Part shown: in pieces, positions 1-5,618 of the stretch
Position numbering within the stretch: the first letter of the stretch is position 1
How the letters are laid out: the number at the start of each line of letters is the position of its first letter
Assembly: GCA_025457845.1 (NCBI GenBank)
Contig: JALOTO010000091.1
Coordinates: 1-9,220, forward strand
DNA: 9,220 nucleotides
From: Thermoplasmata archaeon
GTDB lineage: Archaea; Thermoplasmatota; Thermoplasmata; UBA10834
Direction: 5' to 3'
Notes under the pieces: model-generated
The model's input: the letters and a program-made list of their open reading frames with translations, nothing else
Told to the model about the DNA's origin: nothing
The model's database searches: none
Position numbers and translations under genes: made by a program

Positions 1-853
1 TGGGCTTGCCGACCGCCTTGGCTATGGACAGCGCAGCGCCGCCTTTCGCGTCCGCGTCGATCTTCGTGAGCACAACCGCGTCGATGCCCACGGCCTCGTT
101 GAACTTCCGGGCCTGCTCGACCGCGTCGGAGCCCGCGAGCGAGTCGCCGACGAAGACCACCAGGTCCGGCTTGGCGACCCTCTTTATCTTCTTCATCTCG
201 TCCATGAGGTTGGTGTTGGTCTGCATCCTCCCCGCGGTGTCTATGAGGACGACGCCCCTCTTCCGGGCCTTGGCGTGCTCGACCGCATCGTAGGCCACGG
301 CCGCCGGGTCGCCCCCGGCCTTGTGCTTGACGATCCTGCATCCGAGCCTCTCGGAGTGGATAGTCAGCTGCTCGATCGCCCCCGCCCTGAACGTGTCGGC
401 CGCGGCCAGCACGACGGTGTAGCCGTGCTTCTGGAGCCTGCTCGCGAGCTTGGCTATCACGGTCGTCTTGCCGGTGCCGTTGATGCCGACGAACATGATG
501 ACGAATGTGGAGTCCTTGGCCTCCATCCGCTCCTTGAGAGAGAAGCTCTTCTCGTCGAGGACCTGCTTGACCGCGGCCTTGAAGGCCAGCTGGATGGCCT
601 CCTCGATCTTGAAGTCCCGGTCGATCCTCTTGCCGGCCAGGGACTGCCTGACCTTGTCGGTCAACTCCTCCGCGACCGGCAGGGCCACGTCCGCCTCGAG
701 CAGCCCCATCTGGAGCTCCTGCAGGACGTCGTCGAGGACGCCCTCCCTCAGGCGCCTCCCGGAATCGCCCGCCACCTCAGAAATGTCCTCTATCGACCTG
801 GTCTTGGCCGCCTTGGACGCCGATGAGAGCTTCTCCCGCAGAGCTTTGAACAT
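1..853 (-). CDS. ftsY: Signal recognition particle receptor FtsY (3' end outside window)
   Basis: This GTPase is the SRP receptor. It pairs with SRP54/Ffh to hand ribosome-nascent-chain complexes to the Sec translocon at the cytoplasmic membrane. The visible 284 residues hold a short basic, probably amphipathic N-terminus (MFKALREKLSSASKAAK), the helical N domain (about 20-100) and most of the GTPase G domain. G-domain motifs are GINGTGKTT (123-131), DTFRAGA (153-159), DTAGR (205-209), TKID (263-266) and the closing-loop GGA (271-273). The reading frame is still open at the left edge; probably about 30 C-terminal residues are missing. There is no long acidic A domain, as is common in archaeal FtsY. 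The ATG at 853-851 was chosen because GAGGT lies 6 nt upstream, overlapping the stop codon of the prefoldin gene 9 nt away. It is the third gene of an LX-prefoldin-ftsY operon, an arrangement familiar in archaea. Identity is near certain. Confidence 0.97.
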   Translation of the reverse strand, partial: MFKALREKLSSASKAAKTRSIEDISEVAGDSGRRLREGVLDDVLQELQMGLLEADVALPVAEELTDKVRQSLAGKRIDRDFKIEEAIQLAFKAAVKQVLDEKSFSLKERMEAKDSTFVIMFVGINGTGKTTVIAKLASRLQKHGYTVVLAAADTFRAGAIEQLTIHSERLGCRIVKHKAGGDPAAVAYDAVEHAKARKRGVVLIDTAGRMQTNTNLMDEMKKIKRVAKPDLVVFVGDSLAGSDAVEQARKFNEAVGIDAVVLTKIDADAKGGAALSIAKAVGKP

Positions 854-859
854 GTCGGG

Positions 860-864
860 ACCTC
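860..864 (-). promoter_or_regulatory. Shine-Dalgarno site of ftsY
   Basis: GAGGT on the minus strand, 6 nt before the ftsY ATG. Four of its bases lie within or next to the pfdA TGA stop. It fixes the ftsY start and suggests coupled translation. It also contrasts with the first genes of transcripts in this window, which have little or no leader. Confidence 0.7.
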
Positions 865-1294
865 AGGCCCTAGGGCCTGCCTGGAACTTCTCGTACTGCT
901 CCTGGACCTTCTGCGTGAGCTCCTGTACGGCCGCCTCGGTCTGTGCCGCCATCTCAGCGACCTTCTGGAACGCCTGGGCGAGCTCCTCGACCCTCGTGTC
1001 GAGTATCTTCTCAGCCTCCTCTGCGCCCCTCTGGACGGAGGTGTCCGAGCCGACGCCGATCACGACGTCCTTCCTCTCGGACGCCTTGGCGTAGATGTAC
1101 GAGTCCGCCCCCACGGGGATCATGAGCTCGTCGCCGGGCGCGCTCTTGGCGAGGCTCTTGACGGTCTCCCTCGCCTTGACGTGCTCCTCGATCGCCAGCT
1201 GGATCAGCTCCTGCTGCTTCGAGAGCCCTTCGAGCTGGGCCTTGGCCGTCTCGAGCCTCATCATGTTCTCCCTGAGCGCGGCCTCGTCGTTCAC
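863..1294 (-). CDS. pfdA: Prefoldin subunit alpha
   Basis: Prefoldin alpha subunit (143 aa). In archaea two alpha and four beta subunits form the jellyfish-shaped cytosolic chaperone that captures unfolded chains and passes them to the thermosome. The sequence shows the expected plan: an N-terminal heptad helix (about 4-48), a central beta-hairpin region with the PVGADSYIYAK-type strand (about 57-90), and a C-terminal heptad helix (about 90-137). Length is normal for the family. The start is a GTG at 1294-1292 that overlaps the LX stop as GTGA, a translational-coupling arrangement. The in-frame Met pair at codons 11-12 would remove part of the first helix and is less likely. ftsY follows after 9 nt. 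The alpha-class assignment rests on the longer central hairpin region and on the operon. Confidence 0.93.
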   Translation of the reverse strand: MNDEAALRENMMRLETAKAQLEGLSKQQELIQLAIEEHVKARETVKSLAKSAPGDELMIPVGADSYIYAKASERKDVVIGVGSDTSVQRGAEEAEKILDTRVEELAQAFQKVAEMAAQTEAAVQELTQKVQEQYEKFQAGPRA

Positions 1295-1524
1295 TTCTTT
1301 GCCCCCAGCAGGTGCTTGACGGCGTGGTCGCTTACCTCCTCGGGCTTGAGCGGCTTCACGCCTTCGATCTTCACGAACTTGCGCTTTACCTTGTGCCTGC
1401 TTCCGATGAGCGCGAGCGACTTCTCCAGGGCCGCCTTCTCGTCGGCCGACGCGACCTCAAGCGCGAAGGGCTGCCACTCGCGCGGGGAGAGCCGGAATTG
1501 TCCCTTGACCTCGAATGCCTTCAT
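1291..1524 (-). CDS. rpl18a: Large ribosomal subunit protein L18Ae/LX (eL20)
   Basis: Small 50S ribosomal protein (77 aa), the archaeal LX homologue of the N-terminal part of eukaryotic L18A (eL20). The opening MKAFEVKGQF and the central GSRHKVKRKFVKI stretch (residues about 41-53) are the family's characteristic basic RNA-binding elements, and the length is typical. The start is an ATG at 1524-1522 with only a weak upstream Shine-Dalgarno. A TATA-like box about 37 bp upstream implies a leader of about 10 nt. The stop codon overlaps the pfdA GTG. It is the first gene of the visible operon. In many archaea LX follows the L39e-L31e-aIF6 genes, but here a divergent promoter region and a radical SAM gene lie upstream instead. 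Confidence 0.93.
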   Translation of the reverse strand: MKAFEVKGQFRLSPREWQPFALEVASADEKAALEKSLALIGSRHKVKRKFVKIEGVKPLKPEEVSDHAVKHLLGAKK

Positions 1525-1535
1525 GACGACCAGCA

Positions 1536-1557
1536 GGGGCCCTAGAGAGGGGGCCCC
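1536..1557. repeat. GC-rich perfect inverted repeat in the LX promoter region
   Basis: GGGGCCC (1536-1542) and GGGCCCC (1551-1557) are perfect 7-bp arms separated by 8 nt. The palindrome sits directly downstream of the minus-strand TATA-like box (1558-1565) and ahead of the LX start (1524), so it covers the expected transcription start. It could be an operator or, if transcribed, a 5' hairpin. Nothing in the sequence decides between these. Confidence 0.5.
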
Positions 1558-1565
1558 AGATAAAG
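1558..1565 (-). promoter_or_regulatory. TATA-like box for the LX-pfdA-ftsY operon
   Basis: Minus-strand CTTTATCT, an AT-rich island in a GC-rich divergent intergenic region. Transcription would begin about 26 bp downstream, near 1535, giving a leader of about 10 nt before the LX ATG. It is a weaker match to the archaeal consensus than the boxes ahead of priS or the membrane protein. Confidence 0.4.
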
Positions 1566-1598
1566 CTTTTGCACTCGCCGCCGGACAGGTTCACAAGG

Positions 1599-1606
1599 TT
1601 CATTAA
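1599..1606 (+). promoter_or_regulatory. TATA-like box for the radical SAM gene
   Basis: TTCATTAA, whose centre lies about 27 bp before the GTG start at 1630. This spacing predicts a leaderless transcript starting at or next to the first codon. Confidence 0.45.
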
Positions 1607-1629
1607 CCGCCCGCGCCCTCGAATTCTTT

Positions 1630-2472
1630 GTGCAGAGGTTCCTCGACTGCTACTACCCCGGGAAGGGCTTCCCGTCCGTGTCCACGACGGGGCGTTCGTG
1701 CTCCCTCAGCTGCAAGCACTGCGCGGGGAGGTACCTGGAGGGCATGGCGCCCGTCACCGACCCCGAGGAGCTCCTGACGTTCGCCCGCGCCCTCGCCGAC
1801 TCCGGGGGCAGCGGCTTCCTCCTCAGCGGCGGCTGCGACGCCGAGGGGCGGGTGAGGCTCGGGCGGTTCGCCCCCGCGATCAGGGAGATCAAGTCCACGA
1901 CAGGCCTGAAGGTCAATGCGCACGTGGGCCTCACCCCCCGCGGGGAGCTGGAGGCGCTCTTCGCCTCCGGAGTCGACACCTTCTCCGTCGACGTCTACGG
2001 CGACGACGGGACTGTCGCGGAGGTGCTCGGCATCGCCGCCAAGGCGTCGGATTATGTCTCCGTCGTCGGCCACCTGACGGACATGGGCGCGCACGTCGCG
2101 CCGCACGTCTGCGTCGGCATTCGCGGCGGGAATATCGGCCACGAGCGGGCGGCGGTCGAGATGATGGCGCCTCTGGCGCCGGAGGCCCTGGTCCTGATAT
2201 CGTTCATCCCCACGAAGGGAACCGAGTATGCGTCGCGCCCTCCGCCGAGGGGCGGGGACATCGTGTCGCTGGTGTCGTTCGCGCGCTCGCGGCTCCCCCG
2301 CGCCCGCTTGTTGCTCGGCTGCATGCGCTCGAAGAAGGACCGTTCCTGGGAGCTGGAGGCGGTCCGGGCCGGCCTGGACGGGATCGTGCTCCCGTCGGAG
2401 GAGACTGTCAGGGCGGCGGCCGCGCTGGGCTACACGGTCAGGAAGAAGGATGCCTGCTGCGCCCTCGGCTGA
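1630..2472 (+). CDS. Radical SAM protein, biotin-synthase-like archaeal family (COG1856-like)
   Basis: A 280-residue radical SAM enzyme. The [4Fe-4S]-SAM motif CSLSCKHC (C24, C28, C31; CX3CX2C) is followed by GRYLEGM. A glycine-rich LLSGGCDAEGR segment (64-74) probably contributes to SAM binding, and the rest alternates strands and helices as in a TIM-barrel. Other cysteines are C7, C69, C161, C231 (LGCMR) and a C276-C277 pair near the end, so a second Fe-S cluster is possible. From memory this matches an archaeal family annotated as uncharacterized biotin-synthase homologues (COG1856). Members annotated that way in Thermococcus (LipS1/LipS2) were shown to insert sulfur to make lipoyl groups, but I cannot tell from sequence alone whether this protein is one of them. 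The start is a GTG that fits the upstream TATA-like box. It is divergent from LX, and its stop codon abuts that of the opposing membrane-protein gene. Confidence 0.85.
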   Translation: MQRFLDCYYPGKGFPSVSTTGRSCSLSCKHCAGRYLEGMAPVTDPEELLTFARALADSGGSGFLLSGGCDAEGRVRLGRFAPAIREIKSTTGLKVNAHVGLTPRGELEALFASGVDTFSVDVYGDDGTVAEVLGIAAKASDYVSVVGHLTDMGAHVAPHVCVGIRGGNIGHERAAVEMMAPLAPEALVLISFIPTKGTEYASRPPPRGGDIVSLVSFARSRLPRARLLLGCMRSKKDRSWELEAVRAGLDGIVLPSEETVRAAAALGYTVRKKDACCALG

Positions 2473-3264
2473 CTACTTGTATATGGACCCCTGCGAGTAC
2501 TTCCTCTCGATCGGGATGAGGTACCCTACCCAGGCGATGTTCGCGATGACGAACGCGAGGGCTATGAGCGCCACTATCCCGGTGAACATCTCCGACGTGT
2601 CCTTGACCAGGGTGAGGGTCACCGCCGCCCCGGGCGAGGAGAGGTCGTTTACGACCACGTACAGCAGAGTATGCTCCATGACCGGCACGTCGATGCTCAG
2701 GCTCCCGGCCAGCTGGTAGTCATCCCTGTTCAGCCGAAGGAAGTACATGTCGCCGATGCTGTCCTTGTGCTCCTCGTAGGTGACCTCGTCCACGAGGTAG
2801 ACCTCCACGCTGTCGGAGGATGTCACCTCAAGCCCCGAGACCCTCTGGAGCGCCAGGGGGTCCCTCGACCAGAACGAGTACGGCTCCGCCGAGGTGGCGG
2901 TCCCCGTCCGTTCGGCCGCATCCTCCGTCACCGCAAGGACCGGGGGAACCATCAGCACGATCGTGATGATGGCGCCGACCGCCGCAAGGAGTATGGACCT
3001 GGTGATGGAGTTCTTCGCCATCAGGTGCTTCGCGCTCGAGCTCCGCGCGAACCAGACGACCAGGAGCAGGAGCGCCATGACCGCCGCGAACTGGTCGAGC
3101 GGGAGGTAGAGGCTGGGCGTCATCGTCGCATCCCCGATGACGAAGACGAGGACGAAAGCGAGGGCGACAAGCATGACGACCTGCACTATGTACAGGGTCA
3201 TCTTGATCCTGCGCAGCCTGCCGAGCCTGACGGAGTCCTCCAGGACCTTCTTCGAGAGCGGCAT
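2473..3264 (-). CDS. Four-TM membrane protein with extracytoplasmic domain, unknown function
   Basis: I do not recognise a family for this 263-residue protein. A basic N-terminus (KK, RLGRLRRIK) precedes TM1 (about 22-44). TM2 (57-73) and TM3 (90-112) follow. Residues 113-224 form a hydrophilic, strand-rich domain with many Ser/Thr/Asp/Glu and no cysteines. TM4 is at about 227-250, followed by a short basic tail (PIERKYSQGSIYK). With a positive-inside N-terminus and three helices before it, the 113-224 domain is predicted outside the cell. The extracellular domain ends in alternating hydrophobic strands (LLYVVVND, AAVTLTLV), suggesting a beta-sandwich held at the membrane by flanking helices. 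The ATG at 3264 lies about 28 bp from a TATA box, so the mRNA is probably leaderless. The stop touches the stop of the opposing radical SAM gene with no bases between. Confidence 0.85.
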   Translation of the reverse strand: MPLSKKVLEDSVRLGRLRRIKMTLYIVQVVMLVALAFVLVFVIGDATMTPSLYLPLDQFAAVMALLLLVVWFARSSSAKHLMAKNSITRSILLAAVGAIITIVLMVPPVLAVTEDAAERTGTATSAEPYSFWSRDPLALQRVSGLEVTSSDSVEVYLVDEVTYEEHKDSIGDMYFLRLNRDDYQLAGSLSIDVPVMEHTLLYVVVNDLSSPGAAVTLTLVKDTSEMFTGIVALIALAFVIANIAWVGYLIPIERKYSQGSIYK

Positions 3265-3288
3265 TGCGGGTTAAGATGCCCCCATCTG

Positions 3289-3296
3289 AATTAATA
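3289..3296 (-). promoter_or_regulatory. TATA box for the membrane protein, overlapping the priS stop
   Basis: Minus-strand TATTAATT. Its first six bases are the last Tyr codon and stop codon (TAT TAA) of priS. Its centre lies about 28 bp from the membrane-protein ATG, the leaderless spacing seen elsewhere in this window. The gene therefore probably has its own promoter despite following priS on the same strand. Confidence 0.5.
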
Positions 3297-4535
3297 GTTT
3301 TCTGAGCGGGTATCAACCGCGGCCAGCTTTCTGCACACGAGGTGGACCGCGACGAACTCGGGGACGAGGTTCCTCCCCTCGCCGAGCGAGAACGTCCGGT
3401 CCCTCAGCCTGACATCGACCGGCTTCTCGCATGTCACTGCCACCTCCGCGGAGCCGAACGCCGCTGGCACCGCCGACACGAACGGGTCGAAGCCGTCGAC
3501 GTCGTCCCGCTTCATCGGCACCACCTGGAACCCGGTCTTGCCGTGGAGCGAGCTGGGGAGCCTGATGAGCCTCTTTATGTCCGAGGTCACCGGCTCGTCC
3601 GTCTCCCCCTTCATCCTGCCCTTGACCCTCATGTCGACGAGCCTGAGGAACGCGTCCCCGTACCTCTTCTGGGAGAACACCTCGAAGGTGTCGTCCGCCC
3701 GCATGCGGTCGACCCCCCTCTTCCCGGCGGCCCCCTTGAACAGGTCCGAGTACATCCCCTCGACTGTCCTCTCGCCGGTCTCCTTCCCCGAAGCGGAGAG
3801 CGCATCGGAGATCCTCTTCACCGCCTCGCCTCCGTCGAGCGCCTCGAGCTCCGCGAGGAGGTCGTCGATCCCCCTCCTCATCCTCCTCCGCCACCCGCCG
3901 TCGGTGAGCTTGGGCATGACCCTCCGGTACTCCGTCCCGACCCTCTCCTTGAACCTCCTCGTCTCGAAGGCCGTGGAGGGGAAGACCCAGTCGATGTCCA
4001 GGTCCGTGCCCGTGACGTAGTCCACGATCTCGCGCCTCTCGTGGCTCGAAAGCCGCATGACGCGCGGGTCGTTGATGTGGACGTGGTACCCCCTGCCCCC
4101 GGAGAAGGCCACCTTCAGGCTGTCGCCGTCGAAGCCGAGGTCCCCGAGGAGGAACTCGTCTATCAGCCGCACAACCTCCTCCTTCACCCTCTCAAGCATC
4201 TTCTCGTAGGGGAGCCCCTTGGTCCCCTCGACGTGGTCGGCGTCGAGGTCGAATATCAGGTCCGCCCCGAGCCACTTCTTCTCCGCCATGGTGGGCGCAT
4301 CGGGCTTCTCATAGTACGCGCACGAGTAGTATGCGTGCGACGGCACCTGCTCGACGAGGTAGTTCTTCAGCGACGCCCTCGTTGGGAAAGAGAGGTGCCT
4401 CATCACGAAGGTCCTGTCGAAGAACATGAACCCGAACTCCCTCCTCGCGAACCTGTCGGGCATGGAGAGGGGCACCTGTCTGTAGTGCCTCGAGAACATG
4501 CTCATGACGAATCTCGCAGAGGGGTCGGAAGGCAT
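3291..4535 (-). CDS. priS: DNA primase small (catalytic) subunit PriS
   Basis: Catalytic subunit of the archaeo-eukaryotic primase (414 aa), which with PriL synthesises primers for replication. Visible catalytic elements are the metal-binding DLIFDLDADH block (92-101, with D96 and D98), SGGRGYHVHI (145-154), and the TSDIKRLIRLPSSLHGKTGF block (317-336) with the third acidic residue and the nucleotide-binding SLHGKTG. The Cys/His zinc knuckle found after the first Asp pair in Pyrococcus-type PriS is absent: residues 100-140 contain no cysteine. The ATG at 4535 was chosen because a strong TATA box lies about 28 bp upstream, giving a leaderless start. Internal Met codons 11 and 13 are alternatives. 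It is divergent from the winged-helix gene and is followed after 26 nt by the membrane-protein gene. PriL is not in the window. Confidence 0.97.
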   Translation of the reverse strand: MPSDPSARFVMSMFSRHYRQVPLSMPDRFARREFGFMFFDRTFVMRHLSFPTRASLKNYLVEQVPSHAYYSCAYYEKPDAPTMAEKKWLGADLIFDLDADHVEGTKGLPYEKMLERVKEEVVRLIDEFLLGDLGFDGDSLKVAFSGGRGYHVHINDPRVMRLSSHERREIVDYVTGTDLDIDWVFPSTAFETRRFKERVGTEYRRVMPKLTDGGWRRRMRRGIDDLLAELEALDGGEAVKRISDALSASGKETGERTVEGMYSDLFKGAAGKRGVDRMRADDTFEVFSQKRYGDAFLRLVDMRVKGRMKGETDEPVTSDIKRLIRLPSSLHGKTGFQVVPMKRDDVDGFDPFVSAVPAAFGSAEVAVTCEKPVDVRLRDRTFSLGEGRNLVPEFVAVHLVCRKLAAVDTRSENY

Positions 4536-4558
4536 GCGCCAGTGTCATCCGAGTGACC

Positions 4559-4568
4559 AGTATATTAA
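4559..4568. promoter_or_regulatory. TATA box readable on both strands between priS and the winged-helix gene
   Basis: The sequence AGTATATTAA gives GTATATTAA on the plus strand and TTAATATAC on the minus strand. On the minus strand it is about 28 bp from the priS ATG and is preceded by GAGG, a plausible BRE. On the plus strand it would start transcription near 4590, about 72 nt before the chosen start of the next gene. It is the clearest promoter element in the window. Confidence 0.6.
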
Positions 4569-4583
4569 CCTCTCATGTCCCCT

Positions 4584-4650
4584 AGGCCTGCATGTAAGGC
4601 CCAGCTCAACAACAATAATGAACCCCAAGGCCTATGCATACGCCCAGCCA
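4584..4650 (+). repeat. Imperfect direct repeat ahead of the winged-helix gene
   Basis: Two related blocks, about 44 bp apart, begin AGGCCT (4584-4589 and 4628-4633), continue with a GCAT core and end with CCCAGC. The first also contains a 5-bp inverted repeat, GGCCT (4585-4589) and AGGCC (4597-4601). They flank an A-rich stretch (AACAACAATAATGAACC) and lie in the presumed leader or promoter of the regulator gene. Binding sites for an autoregulator are possible. The similarity is modest. Confidence 0.35.
4633..4640 (+). promoter_or_regulatory. Second TATA-like box, directly ahead of the winged-helix gene
   Basis: TATGCATA, centred about 25 bp before the ATG at 4662. If used, it gives a leaderless transcript, as for the radical SAM, priS and membrane-protein genes. 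It competes with the shared box at 4559-4568 as the promoter for this gene. Confidence 0.35.
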
Positions 4651-4661
4651 AGGGAACGGCG

Positions 4662-5537
4662 ATGATCAAGGTCTTCATCAGGGTCGAGCTGAGCAGCGAG
4701 GGCGAGTCGCCAAAGGAGGTCGTCGAGCGCATGAGGCAGATCGGCGGCACGCCGGTCGTGGGCGACTTCGACTTCGAGATGCACCTCGGGGACGACGACC
4801 GCCTCTTCGACAAGCTCGAGGAGATACACCACTGCCTGCGCGGCTCCAACGTGAGGTACAGCGTCACGACCAGGACCGACGTGGAGGACACGGGGAGCGC
4901 GCGGAAGAACCACGTCACGCCGCTCGTGGACCAGAAGGCCACGGAGCTGAAGCGGAAGCTGTACCGGGAGAAGCTCGAGAGGTGGCGCGAGCTCGGCCTC
5001 GACGTCGAGGAGCTGGAGCTGCTCCTGGACAGCGACATGGAGCGCTTCAGGCAGGTCAGCAAGGACTTCCTGAGGACGCACCTCGACAAGCTCTCAGTCG
5101 TCAAGGACAAGCACCCGCCGGAGAACCAGGTCGACGGCGAGGTCCTCTCGCTGCTCAACGAGCAGGGCCGCACCCTCCCGGACATAATGTCCCTCACCGG
5201 CTACTCAGAGGAGGCGGTGACCCTCTCCCTGGGCAGGCTCATCTCCGCGGGCAGCACCCAGACGGAGAAGAGCGGCCAGGCCGAGGTGTACAGGCTGATA
5301 CCGCCGCCAGCCCCGCCGGTGAGGAAGCAGATCAAGGTCCTTACGGCCCAGTCGGAGGACGAGGCCGAGCAGAGGATCCTGACGACGCTGAGGCCCAACG
5401 GCTCGACGAGGGGGCAGCTCATCAGGGGCAGCAGGCTGCCGACGGAGCAGGCCACGAAGGCCATAGCTTCGCTCTCCAAGAAGGGCAAGGTGAGGGTCGT
5501 CCGCAGGGGCAAAGAGGCGTTCTTCTACCCGACGTGA
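4662..5537 (+). CDS. Predicted transcriptional regulator: RAM/ACT-like domain plus two winged helices
   Basis: I do not recognise an exact family. The 291-residue protein divides into three parts. Residues 1-72 have a beta-alpha-beta-beta-alpha-beta pattern (IKVFIRVEL, a PKEVVERMRQIG helix, GDFDFEMHLG, an LFDKLEEIHHCLR helix, NVRYSVTTRT) that resembles the ligand-sensing RAM domain of Lrp/AsnC regulators. Residues 88-147 are strongly helical and charged, with an ERWRELGLDVEELELLL segment, probably a dimerising helix bundle. Two C-terminal winged-helix units follow: 155-213 (recognition helix near SEEAVTLSLGRLISAG) and 233-290 (near PTEQATKAIASLSKKGK, basic wing). A proline linker (PPPAPPV) joins them. 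The ATG at 4662 was preferred over in-frame 4575, because the extra 29 residues are low-complexity and 4575 lies before the expected transcription start. It is divergent from priS and 81 nt upstream of the ECF genes. DNA binding is likely; its targets are unknown. Confidence 0.75.
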   Translation: MIKVFIRVELSSEGESPKEVVERMRQIGGTPVVGDFDFEMHLGDDDRLFDKLEEIHHCLRGSNVRYSVTTRTDVEDTGSARKNHVTPLVDQKATELKRKLYREKLERWRELGLDVEELELLLDSDMERFRQVSKDFLRTHLDKLSVVKDKHPPENQVDGEVLSLLNEQGRTLPDIMSLTGYSEEAVTLSLGRLISAGSTQTEKSGQAEVYRLIPPPAPPVRKQIKVLTAQSEDEAEQRILTTLRPNGSTRGQLIRGSRLPTEQATKAIASLSKKGKVRVVRRGKEAFFYPT

Positions 5538-5573
5538 CGCGAGAGGCCCGCATCCACCGCCAGCCCGCGAAGG

Positions 5574-5580
5574 TTTATTA
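5574..5580 (+). promoter_or_regulatory. TATA box for the ECF transporter operon
   Basis: TTTATTA, preceded by CGAAGG as a possible BRE, in the 81-nt gap after the winged-helix gene. Transcription would start near 5603, leaving a leader of about 16 nt before the ATG at 5619. The leader is too short for a riboswitch, and I see no riboswitch-like structure in the gap. Confidence 0.5.
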
Positions 5581-5618
5581 GAGAACCATCCGATTGAGCG
5601 CGGAGGCCAGGTCGGCGG

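Noticed and set aside
3274..3287. Small inverted repeat AGATG-CCCC-CATCT before the membrane-protein gene
   Set aside because: Five-base arms are too short to call an operator or hairpin in GC-rich DNA without conservation data.
3342..4556. A 404-codon open frame on the plus strand opposite priS
   Set aside because: It is antisense to a well-supported primase. The translation is repetitive in Glu, Arg, Pro, His and Leu with no family pattern, as expected for a GC-rich shadow frame.
4575..4661. A 29-residue N-terminal extension of the winged-helix protein from the upstream ATG
   Set aside because: The ATG at 4575 lies before the expected transcription start from the box at 4559-4568. The added residues include NNNN and no recognisable structure, and MIKVFIRVEL is a natural beginning for the first strand.
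4634..5581. A 315-codon plus-strand frame overlapping the winged-helix gene
   Set aside because: It is an out-of-frame shadow with low-complexity Arg/Gly/Ala/Gln composition; the other frame has coherent domains.
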